A DNA stretch of 64,000 nucleotides. It comes from Pseudomonas sp. HN11. GTDB taxonomy: Bacteria; Pseudomonadota; Gammaproteobacteria; Pseudomonadales; Pseudomonadaceae. The notes beneath the pieces are model-generated. The model ran no database searches and was not told where the DNA came from. It saw nothing but the letters and a program-made list of their open reading frames with translations. Position 1 is the first letter of the stretch, and each line of letters begins with the position of its first letter. Positions 26,691 to 37,045 of this stretch are shown piece by piece. The stretch is taken from NCBI RefSeq assembly GCF_021390155.1, contig NZ_CP089985.1, forward strand, positions 4,041,001 to 4,105,000, in the 5' to 3' direction. The position numbers and the translations under genes were made by a program.

Positions 26691-27308
26691 ATGACTGACT
26701 CATGCGTATTTATTGTAGATGATGATCAAGCATTTTGCGACGCTTTGAGCAGCCTTCTACGTTCTGTGGGTTTGAAAACAAAGTGCTTTTCTTCGCCACG
26801 AGAATTTATGTTAATTTCTCGCCCGAATATTTCGAGCTGTTTAATTCTGGATGTACGATTAAAGGGAATGAGCGGCCTCGATTTTCAAGCTCACTTAAAT
26901 GAACTCAAAGATTGCATTCCGGTGATCATTATAACGGCCCATGGTGACATTGCTATGAGTGTGAGGGCAATGAGGGCAGGCGCCCTTAATTTTCTGACTA
27001 AACCATTCCGTGATCAGGATATTTTAGACGCTGTGATGGAGGCGCTTGAACAAGATCGTCGGCGCCGTACACGCGAACAATGCACCACCAATTTATGTGA
27101 GCGTTTTAAGACGTTGACCTCAAGAGAACAACAAGTTATGTCTATGGCCACTGCCGGCTTGATGAATAAACACATAGCCGGAAATCTCGAACTCAGTGAG
27201 TTCACCGTAAAAATACACCGCCGATCTGTAATGAAAAAAATGCAAGCAAAGTCTTTTGCCGAATTAGTTCGGATGGCACAAAACTTATCCCTAAGCTGCA
27301 AAAGTTAA
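26691..27308 (+). CDS. FixJ/NarL-type response regulator
   Basis: A 205-residue regulator. The receiver domain has acidic pocket Asp10-Asp12, phospho-acceptor Asp54 (LILDVRLKGMSG), the conserved Thr in IITAHGD and Lys in LTKPF. The C-terminal LuxR-type helix-turn-helix spans about 135-195 (LTSREQQVMSMATAG...EFTVKIHRRSVMKKM). It is co-transcribed with the kinase. No target is obvious nearby; the chemoreceptor downstream is a candidate. Confidence 0.93.
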   Translation: MTDSCVFIVDDDQAFCDALSSLLRSVGLKTKCFSSPREFMLISRPNISSCLILDVRLKGMSGLDFQAHLNELKDCIPVIIITAHGDIAMSVRAMRAGALNFLTKPFRDQDILDAVMEALEQDRRRRTREQCTTNLCERFKTLTSREQQVMSMATAGLMNKHIAGNLELSEFTVKIHRRSVMKKMQAKSFAELVRMAQNLSLSCKS

Positions 27309-27895
27309 ATATTTTGTTGCTCGATGTACGCTAAAGAATAATGAAATGCGCCCCCTGCCCTGCCAAGCTATATAATATATTTTTTAAATCAGGTGCAAAA
27401 TTGATCACTGTTAAATTTAAAAACGACAACCGCCCTCAATATAATTGAACACATTAAAAATAAGAGGGCATACAATCTGAAATCACCTCCAATTAAACGC
27501 AACTTCCGTACAAATAGGCTCTACTCTATGATATTCACCAATAGCGATTGATTAAAAGACGAATTATTTTTATAAATTTTCGCATCATGGCGAAAAATTT
27601 AATTATTGGCAATATTTCGGCCATCTCTTTTAAATAATCATTAATTAAAGACCAAAAAATTACAAACCACAACGTTAAAGCCAATCAACTTCACCATTCT
27701 ACTTCTTAACTTACCTATAATGCTAAAGATCTAATTATTAGCACCATGGTGCTAGTCGGTCACCTTAACGTAGTGCTGACCATTAGGTCACGCTCACTTA
27801 TCGTCACTCCAGAATCGATTTGATTGGCCGTTAGCCACTCTGTCGATTTAACCGTAGATGGTAGGGTCAATAGTCGCCCCAAATGGAGATTTAAC
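27309..27895. other. AT-rich intergenic before chemoreceptor
   Basis: About 590 bp, strongly AT-rich, with no gene supported. It presumably carries the chemoreceptor promoter. No palindrome of either regulatory family was seen here. Confidence 0.5.
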
Positions 27896-29524
27896 GTGTT
27901 ATTGAGAAAGCTCACCATAGGAAAGCGTGCCGCCGTTGGGTTCGGCGCTATTACGTTAATTTTATTATTGACCGGGCTATTTTGCCTTTCGCGCATGGCC
28001 GAGTTGAACAAGATGACAAAGCATATCAATGATCATTGGCTATCTGGCATGACGATCCTGCAAAAGTTCAGTAGTCAGGTCGGGGTCTTACGAATTGAAA
28101 GCGTTCGAATCCGCTCCAATGATGCTGCTCAGTTACGATCAAAGAGTGAGGAACTGATCGCTCAATCCAGGGCCAATTTAGTGAGTGAATTAGAACGGTA
28201 TAAATTACGAAATTCTGGAGCAGAAAATCTCGCGTTGGTGGAGTATCTGGAAAAAGATTTAACAACTTATCTTCGCTTCTTGGATCAACTGCTATTGTCG
28301 CTCAAAACTGGTCCACTCAGTCCCGAAGAATCCTTAACGCTTGGCACGGGGCTCGCGGACTCCGGAAGATCAATGGGCGAGCATTTAACAGAGTTGCTGA
28401 AGCTAAATCAGGCAGGTGTAACGAGAGCTACCGAAGAGACTCAAGAGCTTTACGGGCGAGCAGTTACAATAGTTTTTATCGTCTTGGGAATAGCCTCGCT
28501 ACTCACAATTGCGTTGGCATGGATGCTGACGAATAGCATTGTCTTACCAATCAATCAAGCGCTGGACGCCGCAAAATCCATCGCGGCTGGAAGACTTAAC
28601 ATACGCTTAGAGCCACGCGGCAATGACGAACCAGCTATGCTCTTATTTGCAATGCGCGACATGCAGCAATACTTACTCATGACCATAGGCCTCATTGGCA
28701 CTTCAGCTGATCAATTAGCCACCGCTTCTGAACAAATGAGTGTGATCATGGGGGAAAGCAATCGCGGGTTGCAACAACAGAGCAGCGAAATTGAACAAGC
28801 AGCTACCGCTGTTACCCAAATGAGTGCGGCTGTGGATGAGGTTGCTAGCAATGCTGTATCTACTTCGGAGCTTTCTCAAGAGTCAGACAAAGAAATGCAG
28901 GACGGGCATAAACAAATTTTAGAAATTGTTGAGTATATTCAAACACTGAACCATGAGGTCTCTAATGCCTCCGCTCAAGCTAATGAATTGGCAGACCAGG
29001 CGCGCGGCATCACTAGGGTTTTGGAAGTCATTCGTAGTATTGCTGAACAAACCAATTTGTTGGCACTCAATGCAGCGATCGAGGCCGCGAGGGCCGGCGA
29101 AGCAGGCCGTGGCTTTGCGGTGGTTGCCGACGAGGTTCGTTCACTCTCGCTACGTACACGAGACTCCACTCAAGAAATACAATCAATCATTCTCAACATT
29201 CAGGGCAGCACCATGGAGACTGTGGAATCTCTCCAACTCAGCGCATCCCACGCAAATCAGACACTAAAGCGTGCGTTAACGGTGAATACCGCTCTCGAGC
29301 GAATTTCCAGTGCAGTTTCATTAATCAAAGATCGTAATCTTATGATTGCAAGTGCATCAGAGCAGCAAGCGACTGTAGCCCGGGAGCTGGACCACAGTCT
29401 TATCAAGATTAGGGATTTATCAAGCCATTCCGCAACAAGTGCGGATCAGACCTCCGAAGCCAGTCTAGAACTATCTAAGTTAGCAATAGAATTAAAGAAA
29501 ACGATTTCTCGCTTCTCAATCTGA
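27896..29524 (+). CDS. Methyl-accepting chemotaxis protein
   Basis: A chemoreceptor of 542 residues from the GTG at 27896, chosen because GGAG lies seven bases upstream; the frame is open back to 27824. A first membrane helix (about residues 12-32) is followed by a roughly 150-residue helical periplasmic domain of the four-helix-bundle type, a second helix (about 190-210), a HAMP linker, and the signalling tip with the near-invariant block [32 protein letters not shown]. Methylation-type Glu/Gln pairs flank the tip. No cheR or cheB is near, so it must work with chromosomal Che proteins. Confidence 0.94.
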   Translation: MLLRKLTIGKRAAVGFGAITLILLLTGLFCLSRMAELNKMTKHINDHWLSGMTILQKFSSQVGVLRIESVRIRSNDAAQLRSKSEELIAQSRANLVSELERYKLRNSGAENLALVEYLEKDLTTYLRFLDQLLLSLKTGPLSPEESLTLGTGLADSGRSMGEHLTELLKLNQAGVTRATEETQELYGRAVTIVFIVLGIASLLTIALAWMLTNSIVLPINQALDAAKSIAAGRLNIRLEPRGNDEPAMLLFAMRDMQQYLLMTIGLIGTSADQLATASEQMSVIMGESNRGLQQQSSEIEQAATAVTQMSAAVDEVASNAVSTSELSQESDKEMQDGHKQILEIVEYIQTLNHEVSNASAQANELADQARGITRVLEVIRSIAEQTNLLALNAAIEAARAGEAGRGFAVVADEVRSLSLRTRDSTQEIQSIILNIQGSTMETVESLQLSASHANQTLKRALTVNTALERISSAVSLIKDRNLMIASASEQQATVARELDHSLIKIRDLSSHSATSADQTSEASLELSKLAIELKKTISRFSI

Positions 29525-29957
29525 CTTCTTTGGTCTTTCTTTTTATTATAGAGTCTGTTGGTCAAGATCCGCCTGAACACTACAACATACCTTAGCACAG
29601 TGAATGCATCTCCGCTCGACGTCAGCACTCTATTGGAAAGCAGTGACAGTCGCAGCGACACAAAGAGGGTCGAAAAGGTCAGAGAACGTAAGGTCATTGC
29701 AGGTCGCAATGACCTTACGTACGATTTAAAACGTCATCCAAACTCTATGAAAGATAAGCAATTTACTTTCGCAGCTAAGATCCGAATTTAACTAGTTTTT
29801 TCGAAAAATTGGTAGAAATAGAAAAGAGACAGCTTCTATTCTACCTGATTGAACTTAAAACTGGTCGCATCTTTATATATTTCATACAACCTTGAAAAAT
29901 ATTGACTTATTCTTAATCTAATTAAATTCAGCACACCATCAATATATTGTGTCGGAG
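29525..29957. other. Intergenic with large inverted repeat
   Basis: About 430 bp between the chemoreceptor and the converging MFS gene. No gene is supported. It holds the inverted repeat at 29686-29720. Confidence 0.5.
29686..29720. repeat. 15-bp perfect inverted repeat, 5-nt loop
   Basis: ACGTAAGGTCATTGC (29686-29700) and GCAATGACCTTACGT (29706-29720) are exact inverse complements around AGGTC. No T-run follows, so a simple terminator is unlikely on either strand. It lies between convergent genes. Confidence 0.7.
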
Positions 29958-31295
29958 TCAGGGCAGAGCTCTGTTTCCGCGGCGATGTTTTCTCCCGATA
30001 ACTCCCACTGACAGGTATGCGGCAATAGCCAAAAGCTGTACTACAGCAGCCGCAAAAAAAATGATTTGATCCGAAAACATCTCACGAAAAAGGCCAAATA
30101 CTGCTGGGGCGGTAGCGTAAGCACCCTGTGATATTGCGACAATCAGAGCAACTGCACGGGTCGCATCAGCACTTGAGAATTCAAGATTCGCAATCACCGG
30201 TGGGACGGAAATGGCATTACCAACCCCCAAACCAAAGAGCACCACGCCTAAAACCAAGAGCGTAGGATTATTGCCATGGGCCAGTATTAACACTCCACAT
30301 CCTAGGGCTTGAGCCACAAGGCTATAGCATGCGATGGCACGCCAATTTGAAGCACTGGTGGCTCGCGAGCCGACGACCAATCGTCCCACAATAGCAGCAA
30401 CGCCCAACGCACCGGCAGCGAGGCCCGCACCTTGTCTACCGAGCGCGGAAGCCAGCACTGACACGAGATGAGCAACGAGCCCTGTTTGCGCGAACAACGC
30501 TAAAGTCATTCCGATACAAAGACTCAAAAAAGCTCGATCTCGGAGCAGATCCAACCGCTCAACCGATGTGGCAGGTTCCAGAGGGAAAACAGTATTCAAA
30601 GCTGGGTTGTGCTGCCCGACGCCGTCGGGGGAGCGTCCAAGAACGAGTAAAGCCAGGGCCCCAAGTGTCACAACCATCACCGCGCCAACCACCATAGCGG
30701 CTAAAGTAAAGCCTATCCAATCGATCAGTATGATCCAAAAAGGCGAAAAAATTACTCCGCCAACACTGCCGCCGTTGAATGCCACACTGAGTGCCAGAGG
30801 GCGCTTCGTAATGAACCATGGAGAAACGATCGTGTTGACGGCTACTGCTCCAAGTGCCGACCAACCGATACCGGAGAAAAGCGCCGCCAGATAGAGCTGC
30901 CATGCATTGCTGGCAAATGCCCAACCAAGAATACCCAACGCCATTACGATCCCACCGACAAAGGTCACAATCGGCAGTCCGAAGCGAAGATATAAAGGCG
31001 GCAGATTTGGGATGACAACGAGGCCTACCAGGAAGTGGAGTGTGACAGCCCCTGATACGAATGCGATCGACCAATTATGCGATTGACGGATAACTTCTAA
31101 ATAGACAGGCGGGCCATAGAATCCAAGTCCCCAGCCGAATACGGCCACAATGAACGCCGCTGCAACAACCCGCCAACCGTAAGAGCTATCTCGCTCGGCG
31201 CTCCACAAAGCCTCAAGTGAAGGAGACGTCACGCAGGTCGATTCAACTGTCTGTTCAACCACCGGATCCGTTATGAGGCTTTCGCGATTGATCAC
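29958..31295 (-). CDS. MFS transporter
   Basis: A 445-residue major-facilitator protein with twelve predicted helices, a cytoplasmic N-terminal tail of about 40 residues and the usual short basic loop between helices 2 and 3 (YLRFGLP). It starts at GTG with GGAG nearby. The substrate cannot be inferred; the general look fits an organic-acid or drug-type carrier. It is the last gene of a minus-strand block with the NTF2-like, DJ-1-like and cysteine hydrolase genes, with short gaps. Confidence 0.9.
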   Translation of the reverse strand: MINRESLITDPVVEQTVESTCVTSPSLEALWSAERDSSYGWRVVAAAFIVAVFGWGLGFYGPPVYLEVIRQSHNWSIAFVSGAVTLHFLVGLVVIPNLPPLYLRFGLPIVTFVGGIVMALGILGWAFASNAWQLYLAALFSGIGWSALGAVAVNTIVSPWFITKRPLALSVAFNGGSVGGVIFSPFWIILIDWIGFTLAAMVVGAVMVVTLGALALLVLGRSPDGVGQHNPALNTVFPLEPATSVERLDLLRDRAFLSLCIGMTLALFAQTGLVAHLVSVLASALGRQGAGLAAGALGVAAIVGRLVVGSRATSASNWRAIACYSLVAQALGCGVLILAHGNNPTLLVLGVVLFGLGVGNAISVPPVIANLEFSSADATRAVALIVAISQGAYATAPAVFGLFREMFSDQIIFFAAAVVQLLAIAAYLSVGVIGRKHRRGNRALP

Positions 31296-31363
31296 AATAG
31301 TATCTCCATCCAGTGCGTGTACCTATCGCGCGAGGGTCGTTTGAACAACCCTCGCGCGGATGG

Positions 31364-31759
31364 TCAGTACATTGTGTTTTGATTTTTTGATGTATCAGGG
31401 ATTGGTGCAATGACGTCCCAATGCTCAAGGAGCTTGCCATCCTTTACTCGGAAGATATCGACACCAACATCGCCATTAGGACTAATCAAACCAGTCCAGT
31501 GGGCATGGACAACGACTATGTCATCCTCAGCAATCACGCGACGGATATCGCCCTTGGCATTGGGAAAGGCCTTCAGAAAAGCATTAATGTATTCGCGTAG
31601 GCCTTCGATGCCATCTGCAGCACCAGGCGTGTGCTGAAGATACGTATTACCGACATATCGAGCAATCGCGCCGTCGACATCACCATCAAAGTGAGCTTCC
31701 TTATAAAAGGCTACAACGACCTCCTTGTTTTTTTCCTGAATGGTTTTTACATTGTTCAT
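31364..31759 (-). CDS. NTF2-like / SnoaL-like polyketide-cyclase-fold protein
   Basis: A 131-residue protein of the SnoaL-like (ester cyclase) NTF2 family. The pattern is an N-terminal helix, YLQHTPGAADGIEGL, IAEDDIVVVHAHW, and IFRVKDGKLLEHWDV. Such proteins form small cone-shaped pockets used by isomerases, cyclases or hydrolases. The ATG at 31759 has AAGGA ahead and is chosen over a start 22 codons earlier. It is probably co-transcribed with the MFS gene. Confidence 0.88.
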   Translation of the reverse strand: MNNVKTIQEKNKEVVVAFYKEAHFDGDVDGAIARYVGNTYLQHTPGAADGIEGLREYINAFLKAFPNAKGDIRRVIAEDDIVVVHAHWTGLISPNGDVGVDIFRVKDGKLLEHWDVIAPIPDTSKNQNTMY

Positions 31760-31906
31760 GATTTGGTCCTTGATTTGAGATGAGCGTAAGTAGTACCCAT
31801 GAGATGTATGCCACCCAACAGACATTTCGAAGGCGATGTCTGTGGGTGACAGTTGGCGGAGCTAGACGAAAACGTCTTTGCAACCATGACGAAGATGCAA
31901 TACGGT

Positions 31907-32698
31907 TTATGCTGACTGTTGGAGCAACTCGATAAACTTGCTGGCCAGCTCGTGATCCGACATAGGATTTTGGGCGGTCACCAGCTCACGATCGACGATC
32001 ACAAACGACGTAAAATCCTTATCGGTTGTGATGACGTCACCGCCGGCTGCTTGCAAGGCATCAGGCATGTTGAAGAGAAGTTTGGCGTGGAAGACGTTAT
32101 CCTCCGCGTATTCCTCTTCGCTGCGCGAAAAAGCAGTCATGCGATAACCGGCATACTGCCAGTCCTGAGCTAATTCGCGGGCTTTAGCCTGATCTCCATC
32201 AATCAGAGCCGCGCGGAACTCAGGTGCATTGTCCAGCGCTGCAATGATCGCCATTGGCCCATGACAAATAGCTGCGGTAGGTTTGTTGTTAATATGGAAA
32301 TGGTGAAGTACCTCACGCACATCCGAATCTTGCATCAAGTCCACCACCGGTGCATGACCACCCGGAAAGAAGACGCCAGCGAATCGATCGAGGCCATCAT
32401 CAATTACTGCTCGCACCGTCTGAACTTCGTTCATGGCAGGGTCGTTATTAAAGAAATCCCTTGCTCGAGTACGAGCTTTGTCATCGTTGGCAAAATAGAT
32501 CAGCGCATCAGAATCTTGATCCATATGCGGCTTCTCGCCCGTCGGAGTAGCGAGAACGAAATCGTAACCCGCTTCGCCAAGTGCCAATAAAGGTATGGCA
32601 GTTTCGTTTAAGAATTGACCAATTGTAATTGTGCCGCCGCCTTGTGCTTCAAGCTGAGTTGCATTGGAACCGACGACTAGAATAGTGCCTTTACTCAT
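31907..32698 (-). CDS. DJ-1/PfpI-family protein (Hsp31-like)
   Basis: A 263-residue class I glutamine-amidotransferase-like protein. The nucleophile elbow is AAICHGP with Cys145 followed by His146, and the acidic partner region is FFPGGHAP. Length and insertions fit the Hsp31 / glyoxalase III branch, which detoxifies methylglyoxal or acts as a chaperone. It sits among electrophile-handling genes, which suits a glyoxalase or deglycase-like role, but this is inference. Minus strand, between the hydrolase and NTF2-like genes. Confidence 0.9.
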   Translation of the reverse strand: MSKGTILVVGSNATQLEAQGGGTITIGQFLNETAIPLLALGEAGYDFVLATPTGEKPHMDQDSDALIYFANDDKARTRARDFFNNDPAMNEVQTVRAVIDDGLDRFAGVFFPGGHAPVVDLMQDSDVREVLHHFHINNKPTAAICHGPMAIIAALDNAPEFRAALIDGDQAKARELAQDWQYAGYRMTAFSRSEEEYAEDNVFHAKLLFNMPDALQAAGGDVITTDKDFTSFVIVDRELVTAQNPMSDHELASKFIELLQQSA

Positions 32699-32841
32699 GA
32701 CTATCTCCTACAGGTATGAGAGGAAGCATTTCGTACTTCCGTTCGTGATATTTCGAATTGATAAGTCAATGTTCAACGGTGTCGCACCGTCATCCGACTT
32801 CGTCATTTACTGAAGTCGGATTTGGACAGGTCGAATATGTG

Positions 32842-33540
32842 TTAGATCTTTGTAAGTTCTGTCATGCGGCGAACAGTGTCTTCTGTAGTCCACACTGCGT
32901 TAGCCATGAATCGCCAGTTGATCATCGCGGCGTCGTAACCGGAACCCTCCTCGTTTGCTGCGGCCGCGACCGCGTCGCGTACCATCACAACCTCAAAACC
33001 GTTTTGGATGAGGTTGCGCATATGGTCTTCTAGGCAGAGATTTGCGACCGGCCCTGCCATGATGACTTTCTCAATTCCCCGGCGACGCAACAGCAGTACA
33101 AGATCGTTAGTCGGAGCGTAAGAGACATGGCGAGATGTAATGGTTGTGTTGCTGTCTTCCATATACTTTTTGAAACGGTCAGGTACATCGGCTCCCGAGC
33201 CCTGCACCCCCTCGAAATTGAGCGCGCTCTGTCGTGCAACCACGCCACCATTGAGTGCTAAGTCCTCCATCGGGCTGAGATGGGTATGACCGTGATGGCC
33301 ATGGTGGTCATGCGGGAAAAAGTAGTGCGGCGACATGAAGACTGGAAAACTGTTGTCCTTGGCTGTCTGAAGAAGCGTTTCCAGATTGGCGTTCACATTG
33401 TTCCGCTTCAACAACTCCTCAATCATGACGAAGTACTTGCCGCCGTCAGTAAGAAAGTCGTTCTGAATGTCTACCAAGACCAAAGCAGTCCGTTCTTTTT
33501 CAAGCTCCACTTCCTGAATCTGATGCGTAAAGGTAACCAT
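32842..33540 (-). CDS. Isochorismatase-family cysteine hydrolase
   Basis: A 232-residue cysteine hydrolase. The catalytic aspartate lies in LVDIQNDFL and the nucleophile is Cys169 in AGPVANLCLEDH. The start at MVTFTHQ is supported by AGGAATT upstream; the open frame extends further but without a start signal. A histidine-rich loop (HDHHGHHGHTH, about residues 77-87) is unusual and could bind metal. Members hydrolyse isochorismate, nicotinamide, carbamoyl compounds and similar substrates. First gene of the minus-strand block that ends with the MFS transporter. Confidence 0.9.
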   Translation of the reverse strand: MVTFTHQIQEVELEKERTALVLVDIQNDFLTDGGKYFVMIEELLKRNNVNANLETLLQTAKDNSFPVFMSPHYFFPHDHHGHHGHTHLSPMEDLALNGGVVARQSALNFEGVQGSGADVPDRFKKYMEDSNTTITSRHVSYAPTNDLVLLLRRRGIEKVIMAGPVANLCLEDHMRNLIQNGFEVVMVRDAVAAAANEEGSGYDAAMINWRFMANAVWTTEDTVRRMTELTKI

Positions 33541-34788
33541 TTGGTAATTCCTATGAAGGATGAAGCGTTGGAGAGTTTTAGGTCGTAATCGCCTTCGAAC
33601 GATCACGGACTGCTGTTTTGGGCACAATCGAATGACCCTACAGCACCGCCTCGATCGTCCTGACCTGCATCGGTGAAACCCGCAGCAACCCGGCATGTGA
33701 CTACATCAGATCGGTAGCTACTCGCCGTTTTAGCTGATGAGCCTTCACTAAAATTAAGTTAATACCCGTCATCCAAACTGTCAAGCGGGTTTTTGGTTAT
33801 TCTGTCGAAGGTCGTGAGCTGCAGGCCGATAGGTACCGTCTCCGCGCCGCAGGAACCGCCACGCGACGCGCCAGAATAGGAATGGTTTAAGCCATCCACG
33901 CCAGAAAGGAACACCGCTGCCTTGAATGCGCTTCCGCGGCGAATAATGCGCTGTAGCATCGCCTGTGCTTTGCTACCCGGCGTGGAAGAATCGGTTGGTG
34001 CTTAGCGAATCGCTAGCTGTCGCCGGCGCGAGTGACGGCGAAAAACGACGGTAGGGAACACGCGCTCAGCGCCATCACTCGCAAGTTCTCGATAGGTTCT
34101 AATGCCTTTGGGGGACGCCAGGCAGCGCATAACTCAATCGAGTCTTGCGGGCGCCTGCAGAATTTTTGGCGCTTTCATTGCGAATTGAAGCGATAAAATC
34201 ATCGGTGTCCACCATGAGGCGCACGACAACCATTTGTCGAATTTGCGCATCAAAAGCAGTGGCCATTTACCCGAAGAGGCGTTGTTGCGCAATCTCATCG
34301 CCTACAGCGTCTATCTGCGTTATTTGACCAGATGCGATGTCAGGCAAATTGTTCAGCGCCTGGCACAGCTATTTCTGAATGCGCTCTGATACGGAAAAAA
34401 TGACGAGTTTATGCTGATCCTTCGGCTCTGGCCTTAATGGCGAAATGAGCCCTTCCACATCCCTCGCAGATTTTTCTCTGCTCGTTTAACACCAGCTTAG
34501 GACCGCGTACTGATTGAGGTTCGTAGGGGAAACGCCGAGAGACAAGTGGCACTTTTTAGATCCATTTTTTCAAGCAATGAATCGCAAGCTGAGGGCGCGC
34601 TGCCTCGTACCTCTTCCTTTATTTTGACCCCGCGGTGCAAACATCGCTTCCCTCAATCCCCCTTTCGAACCAGGCTCCGGAGCGTCAGAGACAACATTCT
34701 GTTGCAAGATTATAGATGACGTGTTTAAGCTATATCGACATCGCAGCGAACGCTGCAGACTTCAATTTTGTTTTTTCAGGAGCTGATC
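33541..34788. other. 1.2-kb intergenic region with decayed sequence
   Basis: No intact gene. Protein-like fragments remain, such as a short minus-strand frame ending at about 33640 (LLRVSPMQVRTIEAVL, stop) and the + strand frame described at 34189-34389. It looks like scar tissue from earlier insertions and deletions. Confidence 0.5.
34189..34389 (+). pseudogene. Possible gene remnant without start
   Basis: A 66-codon open frame, bounded by TGA at 34186-34188 and at 34387-34389, has a protein-like product (for example EEALLRNLIAYSVYLRYL followed by RQIVQRLAQLF) but no ATG or GTG with a ribosome-binding site. It is likely the tail of a degraded gene. Family unknown. Confidence 0.25.
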
Positions 34789-35469
34789 ATGGATACATTT
34801 GAGACGATTCGCGAGCGCCGCTCGATCAAGCATTATGATCCAACGTATCGCATCTCTTCTGCAGAAGAGAGCCTGTTGATTGATCTCGCACTCGAATCAC
34901 CATCGTCCTTCAACATCCAACATTGGCGATTGGTGGATGTGAAAGACCCCACCATTCGCGCAAAAATTCGTGCCGCAGCTTTTGACCAGGAACAGGTAAC
35001 AGATGCCTCGTTGCTCTACGTAATCTGCGCTGACGTCAAAGCGTGGGATAAAGATCCTGCCCGATATTGGGAAAAAGCACCTGCCAACGTTCGGAACGTT
35101 CTTGTTCCGATGACGAGATCCTTCTATGAAGGACGTGAACAACTACAGCGCGATGAGGCAATTCGTTCCACAACCTTCCTCGCTCAAACGATGATGCTCG
35201 CGTCCAAGGCGATGGGCTATGACTCCTGCGTACTGATTGGCTTTGATGCTAACGAAGTGGCGAAAATCATCAATTTGCCTGAAGATCATCTGATATCTAT
35301 TTTGCTCGTGGTCGGCAAGGGTACCAAGGCGCCATGGCCAAAACCTAGCTCAATCCCAAAATCCGAATTCCTTTTCAGAGACGGATTTTCAGTCATTGAA
35401 GCGACACCTGAGGTAGCCGAAGATCTAGGCGACGTGGCTATCGGAACAGGTTTTTGGGCAAGTATGTGA
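34789..35469 (+). CDS. Nitroreductase-family flavoprotein
   Basis: A 226-residue FMN enzyme of the nitroreductase family. Landmarks are the N-terminal IRERRSIKHYDP (FMN phosphate arginines), ALESPSSFNIQHWRLV, and the late ILLVVGKG / PKPS region. These enzymes reduce nitroaromatics, quinones or enones using NAD(P)H. The ATG at 34789 follows CAGGAG. It stands alone after the decayed region. The ATCTAACGATAGAT operator-like site lies about 210 bp downstream. Confidence 0.9.
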   Translation: MDTFETIRERRSIKHYDPTYRISSAEESLLIDLALESPSSFNIQHWRLVDVKDPTIRAKIRAAAFDQEQVTDASLLYVICADVKAWDKDPARYWEKAPANVRNVLVPMTRSFYEGREQLQRDEAIRSTTFLAQTMMLASKAMGYDSCVLIGFDANEVAKIINLPEDHLISILLVVGKGTKAPWPKPSSIPKSEFLFRDGFSVIEATPEVAEDLGDVAIGTGFWASM

Positions 35470-36240
35470 ATGCGTTTAGTAACCGCCCATGCCTCCCCTA
35501 GCACACTACTCCCGTTATCAGATTCGGTTCCAGGCCGGAGGCTCCCAGCCAGAGAGAGCTAAGGCCTGCACCTTCCATTGATGATGGGAAATAGCTGAAG
35601 CTGGCCGATCATACCGACATCCGAATCACCCGCGTCTGCGCCATGGGCATTGCCGGCCGTCCTTTCCCCAGTCAATCTATCTAACGATAGATTCACAAAC
35701 GACGTAGGATTGCGATATGGTATTGCTTCTCTCGCATCTCGCTTCGACAGAGGTCTCAGGAGTCGCAAGAGAATTTAAAACTTTCTCGGGGATTAGGTTG
35801 CTTCATTCACGGCGCCCGAGGAGTAGATTTCGACGGGATTCTCAGCACGTGCTGAGCTCCTGAACTTGGTTGCTTCACTGCTTCCGGACAAGACGATGGA
35901 CAATTTTGTCGCACCAGAACAGCTTAACCAGATCAGACCGTGGCTATGGCGGCCCCCTGTTCCGACGCTACGGAGTGATGCCTACAATGGGGACCAGGCC
36001 TCTCGAACCGACCACATCCTCCTAATGGTTGAGAGACCGATTAATCCATACAACCAAGACCTAGCAGTTGAACAACAAAGGACACTGACCAACTTAAGAC
36101 AACTTGATTGCAAATGCAGACCTAAAAGATGATTTTTGCGTTATCTGCTCATTAAGACTGCGGTTGAATCTCAGAGGGAGGCTTTTTTATTAGTTTCGCT
36201 TCCCGCTAATATTCGCTGTCATTTATTTTGGTATATAATC
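35470..36240. other. Intergenic with operator-like palindrome
   Basis: About 770 bp with no supported gene; short frames lack start signals. It contains the near-perfect palindrome at 35679-35692, which has no clear gene downstream on either strand within 200 bp, so the gene it once controlled may be lost. GGGAGG at 36177-36182 is not followed by a start. Confidence 0.4.
35679..35692. promoter_or_regulatory. Palindrome ATCTAACGATAGAT (site 3)
   Basis: Differs from ATCTATCGATAGAT at one position and has the same left flank (ATCTATCTA). Same presumed operator class as sites 1, 2, 4 and 5. Confidence 0.5.
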
Positions 36241-36807
36241 ATGAAAGTTACTAAAGAACAAAGCATGCTGAACAAGGACAAAATATTGACAGCGGCATCT
36301 AAGCTGTACCGAGAGTATGGAGTGCATGGAATCGGTATTGCCAAGCTGTCTAAAACCGTCGGCCTCACCCATGGCAGTTTTTATCAACAATTCCCAAACG
36401 GTAAAGAACAACTTGTGTCGGAGGCAATAATTCACACTTTCGACGAATATTGCAAACTTTGGTCCGCAGAACTTTCGGCAAAGTCATTGGTGAAAAAGTA
36501 CGTCAGCAGCGAACACCAGTTATGTAGCCAAAACGGCTGCCCTATTCCAACATTAGCAGCTGATGTCACAAGAATGGGTGGTACCATCAGTGATGCGTTC
36601 ACTGATGGCGTTCGTAAATTGCTCGTCGTTTTAATGGAAAAGAATGTTGGGCAGTCTGAACCAAATGAAGAACGCGCTATGCAGCTTATGTCGTCTATGG
36701 CGGGAGCAATGCTGATTGCCGGGGCTCTCAATGATTGCTACTTTGCTGAAAAATTTATGTCATCAGTTATCAACTTGTGGTGCAATGGAACAGAGCCATT
36801 GCTCTGA
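36241..36807 (+). CDS. TetR/AcrR-family regulator (divergent A-type)
   Basis: A protein of about 188 residues with a TetR helix-turn-helix containing KLSKTVGLTHGSFYQQFPNGKEQLVSEAI. This resembles the A-type paralogues in the window, but the ligand domain has diverged (NGCPIPTLAADVTRMG replaces GGCPLVAIGSELARAD). The start could be the ATG at 36241 or 36265; neither has a strong ribosome-binding site. No obvious target gene is next to it. Confidence 0.85.
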   Translation: MKVTKEQSMLNKDKILTAASKLYREYGVHGIGIAKLSKTVGLTHGSFYQQFPNGKEQLVSEAIIHTFDEYCKLWSAELSAKSLVKKYVSSEHQLCSQNGCPIPTLAADVTRMGGTISDAFTDGVRKLLVVLMEKNVGQSEPNEERAMQLMSSMAGAMLIAGALNDCYFAEKFMSSVINLWCNGTEPLL

Positions 36808-37045
36808 TCCTTTTTTACGCATTTTTTTGCCAACGAGCACATGCGTTCCGATCTGAAACAAAAATATAAAATACCTCACTCGCTTGAGTCGATGTTTCTA
36901 TCCAGTCATCTATGAAAATATTCCAACTGTCGGATTATTTTGTCCTTATTGGTATAACACCAAATTGCTCTATAAGCAGTTCGGCACAGTCAATTGCACC
37001 CGACCAATTGCCGAATTTTGTTGGCATCACGTTGTTAACTCATGA

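Noticed and set aside
29558..29791. 77-codon plus-strand open frame
   Set aside because: It runs through the 15-bp inverted repeat, has no start signal and its product looks random.
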